A stretch of DNA of 64,000 nt from NCBI GenBank assembly GCA_002118135.1, contig BDIU01000136.1, positions 62,001 to 126,000 on the forward strand. Reading direction: 5' to 3'. How positions within the stretch are numbered: the stretch's first letter is position 1; every line of letters begins with the position of its first letter. This document shows, in pieces, positions 24,139-34,990 of this stretch. Made by a program: the position numbers and the translations under genes. The notes beneath the pieces were generated by a model. The model searched no databases. It was not told the DNA's origin and was given only the letters and a program-made list of their open reading frames with translations. Source of the stretch: Trebouxia sp. TZW2008 (Eukaryota; Chlorophyta; Trebouxiophyceae; Trebouxiales; Trebouxiaceae).

Positions 24139-25195
24139 ACATAGCACCAGACACGGTCGACGACAGTCTAGGACCTGTTCAAAGCATGAAACACAGCCGT
24201 GTTACACATCTCCAATGGCTTGTTGACGCCCGTCCTGCACCTGGCACTCTTTTTTACCACTGCCTGCTTCGAAATTATACAAGTATCTGTCGTTGCTGCG
24301 CTGGAAGCAGCTCTCGTCAGGAAATCTGAATCTGCACATGCATCAGTAACCGACTGGAGACTAAATTTAGTGAGATTAATGGCAATGGGCGACAGCGGCC
24401 GGCAAAAGCTTCGCAGCAAGTAGGCGGATTTCAAGTTGACTGCAGCATCGCCGCCCCAGAAAAGAGAGGTGTGGCAGTGTAGCTGGATAGGGCAACACAG
24501 GACCGGGCGATCGATTTTGATTTGAGCCGACCCTTGGGCAGGTGGGTTCGATGGTACCTCAGTTTTGGGCTATTGTTGTCCTGCTGCGAGCTTTGTTCTG
24601 CCATACTTTGTAAGATTGGCATATTGATCTGGAGCCTGCAATTTCTCTGCATGTCATGTGTATCTGTGCCTCAATGCTGATGGCTTGTTTCAAGTTTTCA
24701 GACGTCTTTGATGGCGTGCCATCTTTTAGGGGCATATACGCTGCGTACTGCTTTCGTTAGCGCATCGTGTACTGTTGCAGTCAGTTTCACTGGCGTAGCA
24801 CATCGCAGCCTTCGGCACTGGCCTGCAACACTCATGCTCGCTATTGACGCGCTAGACAGACTCCAGGCGCGGTAGTGTACGATCGGTTGACTGATGAGCA
24901 AGCTTGTTGCGCAGGTCAAGATGCTTTCGTCTCAGATGTACAGCCAAGCCGGTTTGGCTGGCTTGATGCGCTCCAGCGTGTCCAGCCCTTTGACACAGAG
25001 CATTCTTGCCTCCCCAGCGTAAGCTCCTTTTGCCCAAAGCGGTTAAGTCGTTTGCAAAACCAGACCCGACGTCTATGCCAAGCCTTTTCTGCTTCTCGCA
25101 AGTCATTGACAGAGTATACCATGATTGCTTGAAATGAAAGCAATCTGGCCTGGACCTGAAAGCTTTACTTTTGTTGCAGTGAGAGGCAGTCTTTC
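24139..25195. other. Gap between the ABC1 kinase and the ADP/ATP carrier
   Basis: A minus-strand frame at 24168-24434 (88 residues, starting MKSAYLLRSFCRPLSPIAIN) has a presequence-like N-terminus and could be a small gene. It has no match and overlaps an equally long forward frame, so I do not call it. The segment 24680-25190 is CpG-richer and likely contains the carrier promoter and a 5' leader exon ending before ttgttgcag at 25179. Confidence 0.4.
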
Positions 25196-27067
25196 ATGCT
25201 GCCGGCAGCAAAGGAGGAGCAGATTGTGCCTGAGAAGGCCAAGAATGCATCCATGAAGTTCTTTGCTGACTTGGCTGCTGGTGGTGTGGCTGGAGGTATC
25301 TCCAAGACAGTGGTCGCTCCCATCGAGCGTGTCAAGCTGCTGTTGCAGACACAGGACTCCAACCCCAGAATCAAGTCTGGTGAGATGCGCATCCTTCAGC
25401 TGTGTCATGCAGCGGTGCTGTTGGGCCGTGAGAAATGATGACATAATAATTGACAAGGACACGGTGCTTTCTGGCGGAAACCTTGTGGCAGATTGCTCAA
25501 AACAAAGTGAATTACAGTACGCACAACCTCATGCAGATTTGTTTTATACCCAGTTACAATCCTCTTACTGTGTTTCTCTATCTTGTCTGTAGGTGAGATT
25601 CCACGATACACTGGTATCATGAACTGCTTCACCCGTGTCACAGCAGAGCAGGGCTTTGCCTCTTTCTGGAGGGGTAACCTTGCCAATGTCATCCGGTACT
25701 TCCCAACACAGGCCTTCAACTTTGCCTTCAAGGTGAAAAAAGCACAGACTGCTGATGATGACACCACCCAACACATGTTTGCTCTTAGCCAGCTTTATTG
25801 TCTATTCACTACAGCTTATGATCACTGATATGTTCAAGTGAGGTGCTTGTGGTTGATCTTGACGGTACAAGACTTGGGCTGCATCTTGGCAGAGGCTGCT
25901 ATTGCAAATGTCAAATTGCCCAAATGTGCACACGGCTCTTGCAATTTTGTTGTTGGCATACAATTCAAGTATAGCAAGCTCAGGTGTTCTCTGTTTTTGC
26001 AGGACACAATCAAGAACTTGTTCCCCAAGTACAGCCCCAAGACTGACTTCTGGCGGTTCTTTGCCGTCAACATGGCTGCTGGAGGTTTGGCTGGTGCTGG
26101 ATCCCTGCTGATTGTGTACCCCCTTGACTTTGCCAGAACCAGGTTGGCTGCTGACGTGGGCAAGGGTGGAGCTGACAGGGAGTTCACCGGTCTGATAGAC
26201 TGTCTGAAGAAGACCTCTGCTCGTGGTGGTCCCATTGCCCTTTACCAGGGTTTTGGAGTGTCTGTCCAGGGTAAGTCTGATGCCTCAACCTGAATCTGTG
26301 CTTCTTTTCTGTATGTGCAAACACTTGTGCGTGGGTATGAATGCAGGCTGCCTTCAATGGCTGTGTTGGTTGTTGGTGTGGTGTCACGGCATAAATCGCA
26401 GTGTTCGTAGTCTGGAGCATACAGCATCAATCCTGTTTGGTCACTGGCAGTCTCTGAACTGTACACATGTGCATCCAATACATCTGCAGTTTTTTGTGGT
26501 GCTGATCCCTACATCTTTGTGCCTGCAGGTATCATTGTGTACCGCGGAGCATACTTTGGTCTGTATGACACAGCAAAGGGTGTTGTGTTCAAGGATGAGA
26601 AGAATGCTAACATCATTGCCAAGTGGGCTGTGGCACAAACAGTCACTGCAGCTGCTGGCATCTGCTCATACCCCTTCGACACTGTCAGGCGTAGGCTCAT
26701 GATGCAGGTATGCTAACTTGTTCAAGTCATGCACACATGTTTGATATGTGCAGTGTTTGTATCAGAGTCAAGCAGCGTTGGCCAGTCATCTGCTTGTGCC
26801 GATGATCTTGCAGAGTTTGTTGCATGTTGTCTTTGTTGCATGCTGTGTCTGTGCATTGATCTGAACATGGCCAATTCTTGCGTGCAGTCTGGAGGCACTG
26901 AGAGATACTACAAGGGAACTCTAGATGCTTGGAGCAAGATCTCTAGGGAAGAGGGAAGCAAAGCCTTCTTCAAGGGAGCAGGCTCAAATGTATTGCGTGG
27001 TGCTGGAGGTGCTCTGGTACTGGTTGCATACGATGAGCTCAAGAAGATCATTGACCAACATCTGTGA
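25196..27067 (+). CDS. Mitochondrial ADP/ATP carrier
   Basis: Five exons (25196-25379, 25593-25732, 26003-26270, 26529-26707, 26888-27067) join in phase to 316 residues. It exchanges cytosolic ADP for matrix ATP across the mitochondrial inner membrane. Three carrier repeats are visible, each with the PX(D/E)XX(R/K) signature: [22 protein letters not shown] and [11 protein letters not shown]. The family hallmark RRRMMM appears as RRRLMM, a conservative change at one position. [16 protein letters not shown] and [15 protein letters not shown] are also typical. There is no long N-terminal extension like that of many land-plant carriers. The first intron is flanked on both sides by GGTGAGAT. Unlike its neighbours, this gene has no border duplications. 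Confidence 0.96.
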
Positions 27068-27510
27068 TCTCAGCTTCTCCATTGCGCAGTGTTTGGAACA
27101 ATGCTTGGTATGCAAGTTTGACTTTGTAAGGTCTGTATAGTGAGTTTCGCCTGAAATGCGCATACTAGCAGAGTGCACCTTGAAACTGCTGCCCTTTTGG
27201 ATCTGAAATTGATGTGATACAGTGGTACTGAAAGACGCCATCGTTTCCTGTACCCCAGAGTGTATGCTTCAAGGCTTGGCCATACCACCATTATATGCCA
27301 AGATGTGCTCACGTGGCTGCATGCATATATATGCGTTGTACATCTTTGTCTTGGTAAAGGGTACTGACTGTCAGGCCGTGTCGGCCAAATCAGCTGCTGG
27401 GTCACGATACAATCACATCGACTTGCACACCAGTGTGCTGCCAGCAGTCAGTGCCCTGGAGCGCAAACGTATCTGGCCTGCAGAAAATGGCAGACGCACG
27501 CCGTTACAGA

Positions 27511-27595
27511 GCTAGGGTGCCCGAGTTGGTCTAAGGGGGAAGACTTAAGATCTTCTACAGTTCGCTGTGCGTGGGTTCAAATCCCACCTCTAGCA
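27511..27595 (+). tRNA. tRNA-Leu (anticodon UAA)
   Basis: The cloverleaf can be folded by eye. The acceptor stem GCTAGGG pairs with CTCTAGC and has discriminator A. The anticodon stem is GAAGA/TCTTC around loop CTTAAGA (anticodon TAA). There is a long class II variable arm (ACAG/CTGT) and a T arm GTGGG TTCAAAT CCCAC. No intron. Confidence 0.95.
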
Positions 27596-27600
27596 CGAGA

Positions 27601-27606
27601 TTTTTT
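27601..27606 (+). terminator. RNA polymerase III terminator
   Basis: A run of six T five bases after the tRNA 3' end. Confidence 0.85.
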
Positions 27607-27770
27607 GCTATTTTCGCAACAAGATTTGCTTGCGTAACTATTCGCTTTAGTCTGGACTGGCATGCATGACGTTATGTTCCAGGCCAATTCGGGCCCTTGT
27701 CACATGAAACGCACCACTTTGTGTGCTGACACACAGATGATTACAAGCTCTCCATTTGCAGCGGCATCCA

Positions 27771-30700
27771 TTCAAGCTTCATTTGAATCTCTCCTTGTTG
27801 ACTGTCCATGAGAGCCCAGGTGTCTGTGATCCGCCTATTTTCTACCACATCAGCAACATCAATCTTGATGAATCCAAGTCGTCGCTTGCCTTGCGGCTTC
27901 TTGCCTGTACAGGAAACAAATGTTGCTCAACACGTCTTCGACACAGATTCTGAAGCAGATCAGACAGGGCTATTTAGGACACTTGTGTTCTGATGTACAA
28001 GTATTTGTCACACCCTCATCTGTGCATGCTTGTGCACTGGAAACAGTGACCATTTGGTGATTAGATGATGCAAGAGCTCACCTAGCAGCACTTTTGGCAG
28101 CGCAAAGATCCCATCAAAGAGTCCCTGCTTGTCATAGACTGTGGCTGTCAGGGTGGATGTGGCCGAAATCATGATGTAATCATACTTCTGATTCCAGCGT
28201 GGGCTGGCTTCATTCATGATGATAGCTGAGGTGTGGACCTCATTGTGCTCTGAAACTGGATCGTCAAGTTCCATCTCCACAAACGGGTCTACCTGTGCTT
28301 CTTGGGCATCCTGCAGCACCCAGCAAGCAAGCAATGACGTCCCACTTGGCCTGCTGTCAAAGGCAATCAGTTGTTGACTTCCTGCACGGTTGTACGGGGT
28401 CTGCTCCAAGCTTCATGTTCTGCACAACCTGTATGCAAGACCAGCTGGCAAATGACTGCTGCCCTCCACAGTCCACTGCTGCACGACTGCCAATACTGCT
28501 TGACTGAATCAAATCCTGATCATGACACAGCTAAGTAGATGTATCATGTGGAGTTGACATAGGATTGTACAAAAGACATGCACATTCCTGAAAGATGCCA
28601 GCCCAAAGAGGAATCTGTATAGCGTGTGTGAAGAGGGGGTGCACCTCAAGATCAATGCATTTGATAAGTGTCACAGTCAGGACGCCTTTGTGGTCCCTGG
28701 TCAGGTTCTTCTTTGACATGCCCAGGGTCATGTTAGGCTTCATGGCTCCTGGCACATTCTCTGCAGCAGCCTTTCCTGCCTTCTTGAATGGATGATACAC
28801 CATCTCCATGAAGACTGTGCCTCTGTCAGCCTGCAAGCATTGAGACCAGCATGTGTGTCCAGCATCACAAGACTCAGCCTACAAGCATTGTGACTACCAT
28901 TTGTGACCGGCATGGCAAGACTGCTGTTGAGACACACATGCAAATATATTGCAATGCGAAAGCTTGGTTGTCTTGCAGGTAGAAAGCAATGGCAAGGCGT
29001 ACTGCTTGCAAGCAGTGCAGCTGGGATGACCACAAGCTGTGCTTACAAGCCAAATGGGAACAGGTATTGTGTCCTGCAGCTTGTTCGTTGACAGCAACTG
29101 CAACTGTGCAGTACATACTAGTTCCTCGCAGGTCAAGCCACAGACTCACCACAGGAACCTTGTATGCCTCCTTGTGATGACCCTCCTTCTTATTGCCCTT
29201 GCTACCAACAGCACCAAATGTTGCAACATTGGCCACTTTGGCAGTCCCTGCAAGATCATACCATACTTGCCCTGGATCTCTTTGCGTAGCTTCAGCTGGT
29301 AAAGCAAAACATGTGGCACTTAAGAGTCAGCAAGGAGAGCTTTCAACAGTCACTGACTCAGCTAGTGGGGTGCATACTCCTTGAACTTGCAACTGCTGTT
29401 AGGGTCACTGTTGAGGGACATCATTGGTCTGCAGCGTAGCTGTCATGCATCGTGTGTCAAATTGCACAGCACAAGTGCTGCTTGAAATACTTATGTCAAG
29501 TGGCATATACTGCAAGCAACTATACGTTTCAGCTGATGAGTTGGAGTGAACCTGTGGCACTCTGCAGCCAAGACTGTTCTGATCTGAGCTGATCCGTGCT
29601 GTCTGTATGTTGGGCTGTTGATGACAGACAGGCACTGCATGTCTGGCTGAGCAATCAAGTCAGCAGCAGCAACATGCAATGCCACGCATGGCAAGACTTG
29701 CCAAATGCGAACTCTACTCACTAGCTGAAGACTGATGATGCTGAAGTAAAGAAGGGCACAAAATGTTGAGGCCCACTTGCCTGACATGCCAGCTTTGCCA
29801 ATGCCCTTGCCGGCTTTGGTGAGCCCGCCTGCTGCCCCAGTCTCCACAAACTTGTCCAGGCCCACCCGGTCAGGTCTCATCAGGTCTACCGCTACTGGCA
29901 CCACGGACTTGGGGTTCAGGATGAAGTCTGCATGCGCCAGAGGCACATGTGCTACACCTGTGATCTGCAGATGAAGCAATTGGATCAGTCCTGACCAAGC
30001 GTTGTCGAAATCAGCATCAAGTGAGCAAGGACTTTTGCCTTGCAAAGAAAGATCATGACCTGGAGTGATGTCAAGGCAATAGTGAGAAATAAGGCCAATT
30101 ATACTGCTCAGCAGGACGCTGCTGCTGCTCACAAAGGTTGACAAGAATCAAAGAGTCATGCTGACAAGGCCATTGGCACCTCTAGTCACATTGTCACACA
30201 CACATTGCTTGTGCTTCTGCCAGCTCAGCTGCAAGTTCTGGAACAGCAAGGGACCAAGTCAGTGTTGGAAAGCAAGAGCAGATGGGCTACATGGGCCTTG
30301 ATTGTCATGTGTGAGGGTGCTTGCTGCCAGCTGACTTCAGTGAGCAGAACAACACATCATGTCAAGGGAAAGAAAGTCAGTCAGCGACTCACAGTGTCAT
30401 CAAAGATGTCATCATCTTTCACAACAACGCTGATGGACTGATTGTCTGGGTCATCCACAATGAACTGCAGCTCCTCATTCCATTCTGGATGGCTGCTGTT
30501 GTGTAGTGTCTCAGTGCGCTTCACACGCCCATCTCTGACTGTCAACTGCATCAAAACAAGAAGAAAAGTTGTACATACGTCAGCCAGTCAACAAGGCTGA
30601 TCACATGCGTCACATATTGGCAATGACTACATGTTCCACAATGCTGGGCTTCTGAGGCACTGCACGGTACCGTGACACACAGTACAAGCAACATCAGTTG

Positions 30701-33401
30701 AGCCATCAATGATGCATTGCTCTTGCTGATATCTTGAAGGAAGGCAGACAATTGCGCAAGTCATTGATGCTGTTTTGCATGCCATTGCTGCACAGCATAA
30801 CTGTTCCTTGAAAGTAAGCAGGTCACAGTTCACAACTCATGTAGGGCCACTGCAGGGTGCAACGATTCAGGCACTATATGAAGCAATAGACAGCCACACA
30901 AGATGCAGCAGACAGAAATACATGGATCACAAGGAGGGCACATCTACAAGGGATGCATTGCAGCTCAGTGCAAAGAGGGCAGCTAACCTCAACAAAAGGG
31001 TCGATCTTGCTGATGCCTGGGCTGCTCAGTTTGGTGGCCCTGAGGACTCTGATGATGAGCATGCCCTGTGGAGGTGGAGGGATGCCGCTGTTGTCCATGA
31101 TGGGAAAGGACATGCTGTTAGGATAGATCAGCATGCTCCCCAGCGCCTGTACAGGCAGTAGCAATGCACCAGTCAGACCAGGGTCAGGCGTACAGAGCAA
31201 AAAGCAGGAGTCAAGGGTTGGCTCTGAGGAATCTGATGATGAGCATGCCCTGTGTAGGCGTTGGGATGCCGCTGTTGTTCATGATGCAAAGCTAGTACTG
31301 TTGGGATAGATCAGCGTGCTTCCTAACGCCTATGCAACCAGTAGCAATGAAACAACGAGTCAGCCAGACTACCAAGGCTCTGAGCATTTGCACATCACAC
31401 ATGCCGAAACAGGGGCTTGATGTGACCTTTCCAGACTCAACGACCTCAAGCATGTGAATACAGTTGTAAGTACGTTCCGCAAAGCCTACAGAGGCTGGCT
31501 GATGTAGCACCACCCACGACATCTTGCTTGAGCAATAATGGCAATCATGACACATCCTAACAGACAATTCATGTTGGCCAGCAGCAATCCCTGTCATCGC
31601 CATCAGCAGACTAGACCATGAGTCCCATGCCTGTATCACCAAGCAGCCTTCATGCTGAAGGGCAATTTGAGTTGTGTTGCTGCTTGTACCATTCTGAGGC
31701 CAAGATTGATCGCAAAGTTAAGGTTTGGCAGTGCCATGACGTCAATTGATGTAAATCAGGTGGCCATTTCAAGCCGTGCTGTTGATCATGAAAGTTCAGG
31801 CCTGGCAGAACCATGATGTCTGGATAATTGTAGAGCACACTGATCTGTCACGCAGCATGATTGTCGTACCATTTTGAGGCCAAGATTGATTGCAAAGTTG
31901 AGGCCTGGCAGAGCCATGAGGTCTAGATGGTTGATGAGCATCAAGGCCAGGTCCACTGTAGGAACCTCCAGCAGAGACACATCGACTGCACCCAAGCAGG
32001 GGATTGTCTCCACTAGGGGTTTCAGCGTGATCCTTGCTCTGGCTTTCACCTGCACAAAAGAATCCCATTCTGCATGATCCCAGCCTGTATGAGCAGAGGA
32101 AGATAGGAATGACATCGAGCTTCAGCACTTGTGCATCAGAAGTCCTTGCCACAATGTGCAAAACAAGCTGGCTTGGCTAGACAGGACTCGGCCATTCACA
32201 GCTTTTGTGCCAGCATGTGCAACAACTAGGATCCTTTTCAGGAGCTGTGAGAGCCCAAGTACCAGAGATGGCTTGGGCTGGCATGCATTCTGGAAGCATG
32301 GAGGAGTAACAAATGCACAATAATGTCATTAGTCATGTTGGAAATGTTCCATTTCAACCCCGTGTTGACAGCATGCATCTTGTAACATTGACAGCACAGG
32401 CACAAGCAGCTGCAATGTCATGTTCCATGCTGCACTGTGCAGTTGTTGACTGCATGTCATAGAGCTATGCTTTACAGCTGCAAGATGTCTCACCTGGATA
32501 TCCCGCACTTCCACAGGGATATTCACATAGTAGCCTGCAAAGCCGAGCCTTGCTGAAACCCGCACACGGGCATTGCTGCCCCATTGCACAGGCACCTCTA
32601 GCATGCCTTCCTCAGCCACAGTTTCATACGCCTTCACCCCTCCAATTGCCAAAGGATGTGTGCCAAGGTCAATCAGCTCTATGTTAACACTTTGTACCAC
32701 TGGCACCTGAATAGCAAATAATTGCATAATAGCAAATTCATCTTGCTGGGGCATTGAAATTGATCGCAATTTACATCATGGGACATCATAAAACAGGAAA
32801 TCTAGGCTTGCTGAGGCATGCAAGACTCTTCATGTGCTGAATTGCCAAGCACGACTGAGAGGACCAAACTTACCCCTTTCAAGGCAGCATCAATCTGTGG
32901 CTTGGCCTGCTCAATAGCCATTTTTGCAATGGCCTCATTGTAGACTGGCCACAGTGTCTTGATTGCTCTATTTAGCCACATTGTCTGTAAGCCAGCAACA
33001 GCACATCAGCACTTCAGCTCAAGATGATCTTTGCATGCAGACTGTAAACATACTCTCTCGTAGTCTGGCCACTTGGTCCACTCAGGTGTCCATGGCAGCA
33101 CATCAGCAGCGCTTGCTGGTACTGGCCTGCCCTCCATATCTGGAATCTCGATGGAGTCATCGTGATCAGCTGATATGTCAAGCTCCTTAAAGGTTTCTGT
33201 TGCCTTTGTGGTACCAAAGAACCTTGCCCCTGCCTGCACCACACGTGCACAGGCTGATGACGCCGCAATGCAGGCCCTGCGGACAGCCCTGAGCTGGCAG
33301 TCCACCAGGTAAGTGCACAGTCGTCACAGCAAAATACGTGAACGCACCGCGACACCCCCAGCAACTCCCAAGCTTGCTCCCAGCATGGTAGCGAGAGCCA
33401 T
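27771..33401 (-). CDS. SMP and double C2 domain lipid-transfer protein (plant synaptotagmin / NTMC2-like)
   Basis: Twelve minus-strand exons (33348-33401, 33054-33293, 32874-32984, 32494-32706, 31870-32049, 30988-31146, 30393-30545, 29781-29964, 29150-29247, 28645-28830, 28082-28310, 27771-27904) join in phase to 646 residues. A short hydrophobic N-terminus (MALATMLGASLGVAGGVA) precedes an SMP domain, starting WLNRAIKTLWPVYNEAIAKM and including GLNFAINLGLKM. Two C2 domains follow: GMLIIRVLRATKLSSPG with ISKIDPFVE and SSHPEWNEELQFIVDD, then GVLTVTLIKCIDLE with VDPFVEMEL and ASPRWNQKYDYIMI. Such proteins tether membranes and move lipids at contact sites. At the C-terminus the frame stops at TGA after GEIQIEA. 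Removing one A near 27781 would give the expected GEIQLKLEWMPL ending, so a frameshift or sequence error is likely. Confidence 0.88.
28831..28922 (+). repeat. Two-copy 46-bp tandem repeat beside an acceptor
   Basis: CTGCAAGCATTGAGACCAGC ... is repeated as CTACAAGCATTGTGACTACC ..., immediately upstream (in transcription) of the acceptor of exon 28645-28830. Confidence 0.75.
31030..31350 (-). repeat. Upstream copy of the SMP-protein exon-6 start with acceptor
   Basis: Minus strand: the functional GCATTGCTACTGCCTGTACA|g...GGCATGCTCATCATCAGAGT is preceded by TCATTGCTACTGGTTGCATA...GGCATGCTCATCATCAGATT (about 31215-31347). The upstream copy has lost its acceptor AG and open frame. Confidence 0.9.
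31685..31945 (-). repeat. Three tandem copies of the SMP-protein exon-5 3' end and donor
   Basis: Minus strand: CTGCCAGGCCTCAACTTTGC ... CTTGGCCTCAAAATG|gtacg (functional, 31870-31910). Then CTGCCAGGCCTGAACTTTCA ... GGCTTGAAATGG at about 31770-31808, and CTGCCAAACCTTAACTTTGC ... CTTGGCCTCAGAATG|gtaca at about 31687-31728. Confidence 0.9.
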
Positions 33402-33841
33402 GGTGAGGCTTGGCGTTGGGCTGCAACAGCGCTCGATCTGCTAGGTGCACATGCACCGTCAACGATACAAGCTTACCAGTCGCGACACTGCAGGAGCGGG
33501 CGTGCCGGACTGAACTGAGCTTTCCTCAAGCCAGACGCGAGAGCACAGGTCAGGTATGCGAGCAAGCTCGGCAAGCTCCGGACCTGGGCCGAGTGCGCGC
33601 AACTAAAGTTTACTCAACGCCCCATGTGATTTGTACAGCTTGCTTCCTTGCTTTGCTTCGCACAAGCAGTGTTGCACTTGCAGACATCGAGCAGGCCAAC
33701 CAGCGGGTCCTGGCGCTTTCAGCTCTACAAGATCTTGACAAATACCTCAGTCAGGGAGCGACTTGACTTAGCGAACAAGTTGAGGCAACTGATCTTGTAG
33801 CACAGGGCCGGTGACGTGGAGCCTACACGCGTCGTGCTGCG
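33402..33841. promoter_or_regulatory. Bidirectional promoter region, SMP-C2 gene / STEEP1
   Basis: 440 bp between divergent start codons, CpG-rich relative to the gene bodies. A forward frame at 33410-33766 has no family match. Confidence 0.5.
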
Positions 33842-34528
33842 ATGCCCCGGCGGGCAACGCTCACATACTCCAGCGAGGACGCCCCAACAGTCGGCGAGTC
33901 CAAAGTTTACGTTTACTATTGCAAATACTCAGGGCAGCATACACTGACAACCAACTGCAACCTTAGCAAAGCTCCCAGACGCAGGACCGATGGAGCTCGC
34001 GTAATAGATACAAAAGTATACACAGTCAAGTTGTACACAGTAGACGGCGGCAGCAAAGTTATCAGGCGACACGGCGGCAATTGTGAGAAGCAATATCGGT
34101 TTACTATTGGCATACTGCCTGTAGCATACAAAACAGAACCAGATGGGAGGTACTTGTACATTTTGGAGAATGCCGTGACCTCGTACTCAAGTCAAGATCC
34201 AGCACAAGGTGCCAGCCCACCAGTCCCACCATGCATCCTGCCCCTAGACAAAGACACCACTCAGGTCTCACTAGAGATAGATGACAGAGCAGACAAGCCC
34301 CAAATCATCAAGATCTCAGCAGACCATGTGCGCATTGAAATTGCTGGGGCAATTACAGCCATAGAAACAAATGAGGAGATCTTAGAGTTCATGAGGGCAT
34401 TGCTTGCTGTGCGGTTATCCCAGATGTCACTGATCAGGGGTGAAAGCACGAGACATAAGCTATTGATGATTCAGAAGGTCAAGCCATCTGATGTCTATGC
34501 AAAGCTGCAGAAGGCGTTGAAACAGTGA
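33842..34528 (+). CDS. STEEP1 (CXorf56 / UPF0428) family protein
   Basis: Single-exon frame of 228 residues, unusual in this intron-rich neighbourhood. Family features are KVYVYYCKYSGQHTL near residue 22, NCNLSKAPRRRTDGARVID near residue 40, and EKQYRFTIGILPVAYK near residue 84. In animals STEEP1 binds STING and promotes its exit from the endoplasmic reticulum. Plants and algae keep the family without STING, so the ancestral role is probably general ER or membrane trafficking. The C-terminus (SDVYAKLQKALKQ) is helical. The family's cysteine pairs are reduced: of the usual CXXC near the YYC segment only single cysteines are visible. Intronless structure could reflect an ancient retrocopy, but the frame is intact. 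Confidence 0.8.
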   Translation: MPRRATLTYSSEDAPTVGESKVYVYYCKYSGQHTLTTNCNLSKAPRRRTDGARVIDTKVYTVKLYTVDGGSKVIRRHGGNCEKQYRFTIGILPVAYKTEPDGRYLYILENAVTSYSSQDPAQGASPPVPPCILPLDKDTTQVSLEIDDRADKPQIIKISADHVRIEIAGAITAIETNEEILEFMRALLAVRLSQMSLIRGESTRHKLLMIQKVKPSDVYAKLQKALKQ

Positions 34529-34990
34529 CGTATGTTGCCAGCACTATGTGTAGCATTATGTGAGAGAGTGCATGTTCATTTTGTACTGAGCATTGACAAT
34601 GGCCAGACTCCTTTCATCGCCTTTATGGTTGCCTGCCTCAGGGCAGTAATGGCACATAGCATCTATCAGTGTTTGATTGGTTGTTTGAGCGTGTAAGCAT
34701 ATTGCTAGCTAAGTATAGCATAAGGTTTGTTGTTGATGGGTTTACAAGTCTTGTTCTGTGTCATCTGTGTGTACCCCAGGCACATCTGATCTGCAATGTG
34801 CTTGATGTCTTACAAATTTCGGTATTGATGCAATTCTAGGGGAGCTGATCAAAGAGCTTCTGCTGATCAGGTTGTGAAAGCGAGCAGTTTCCAAGCAAAA
34901 CACACCTGACAGGTGAATTTGAACAAGAACAGTTCAGGCCATCTCCATTCTGCCAATGCACCCGACTTCGTCTGTTCATAAGCCCACCTG

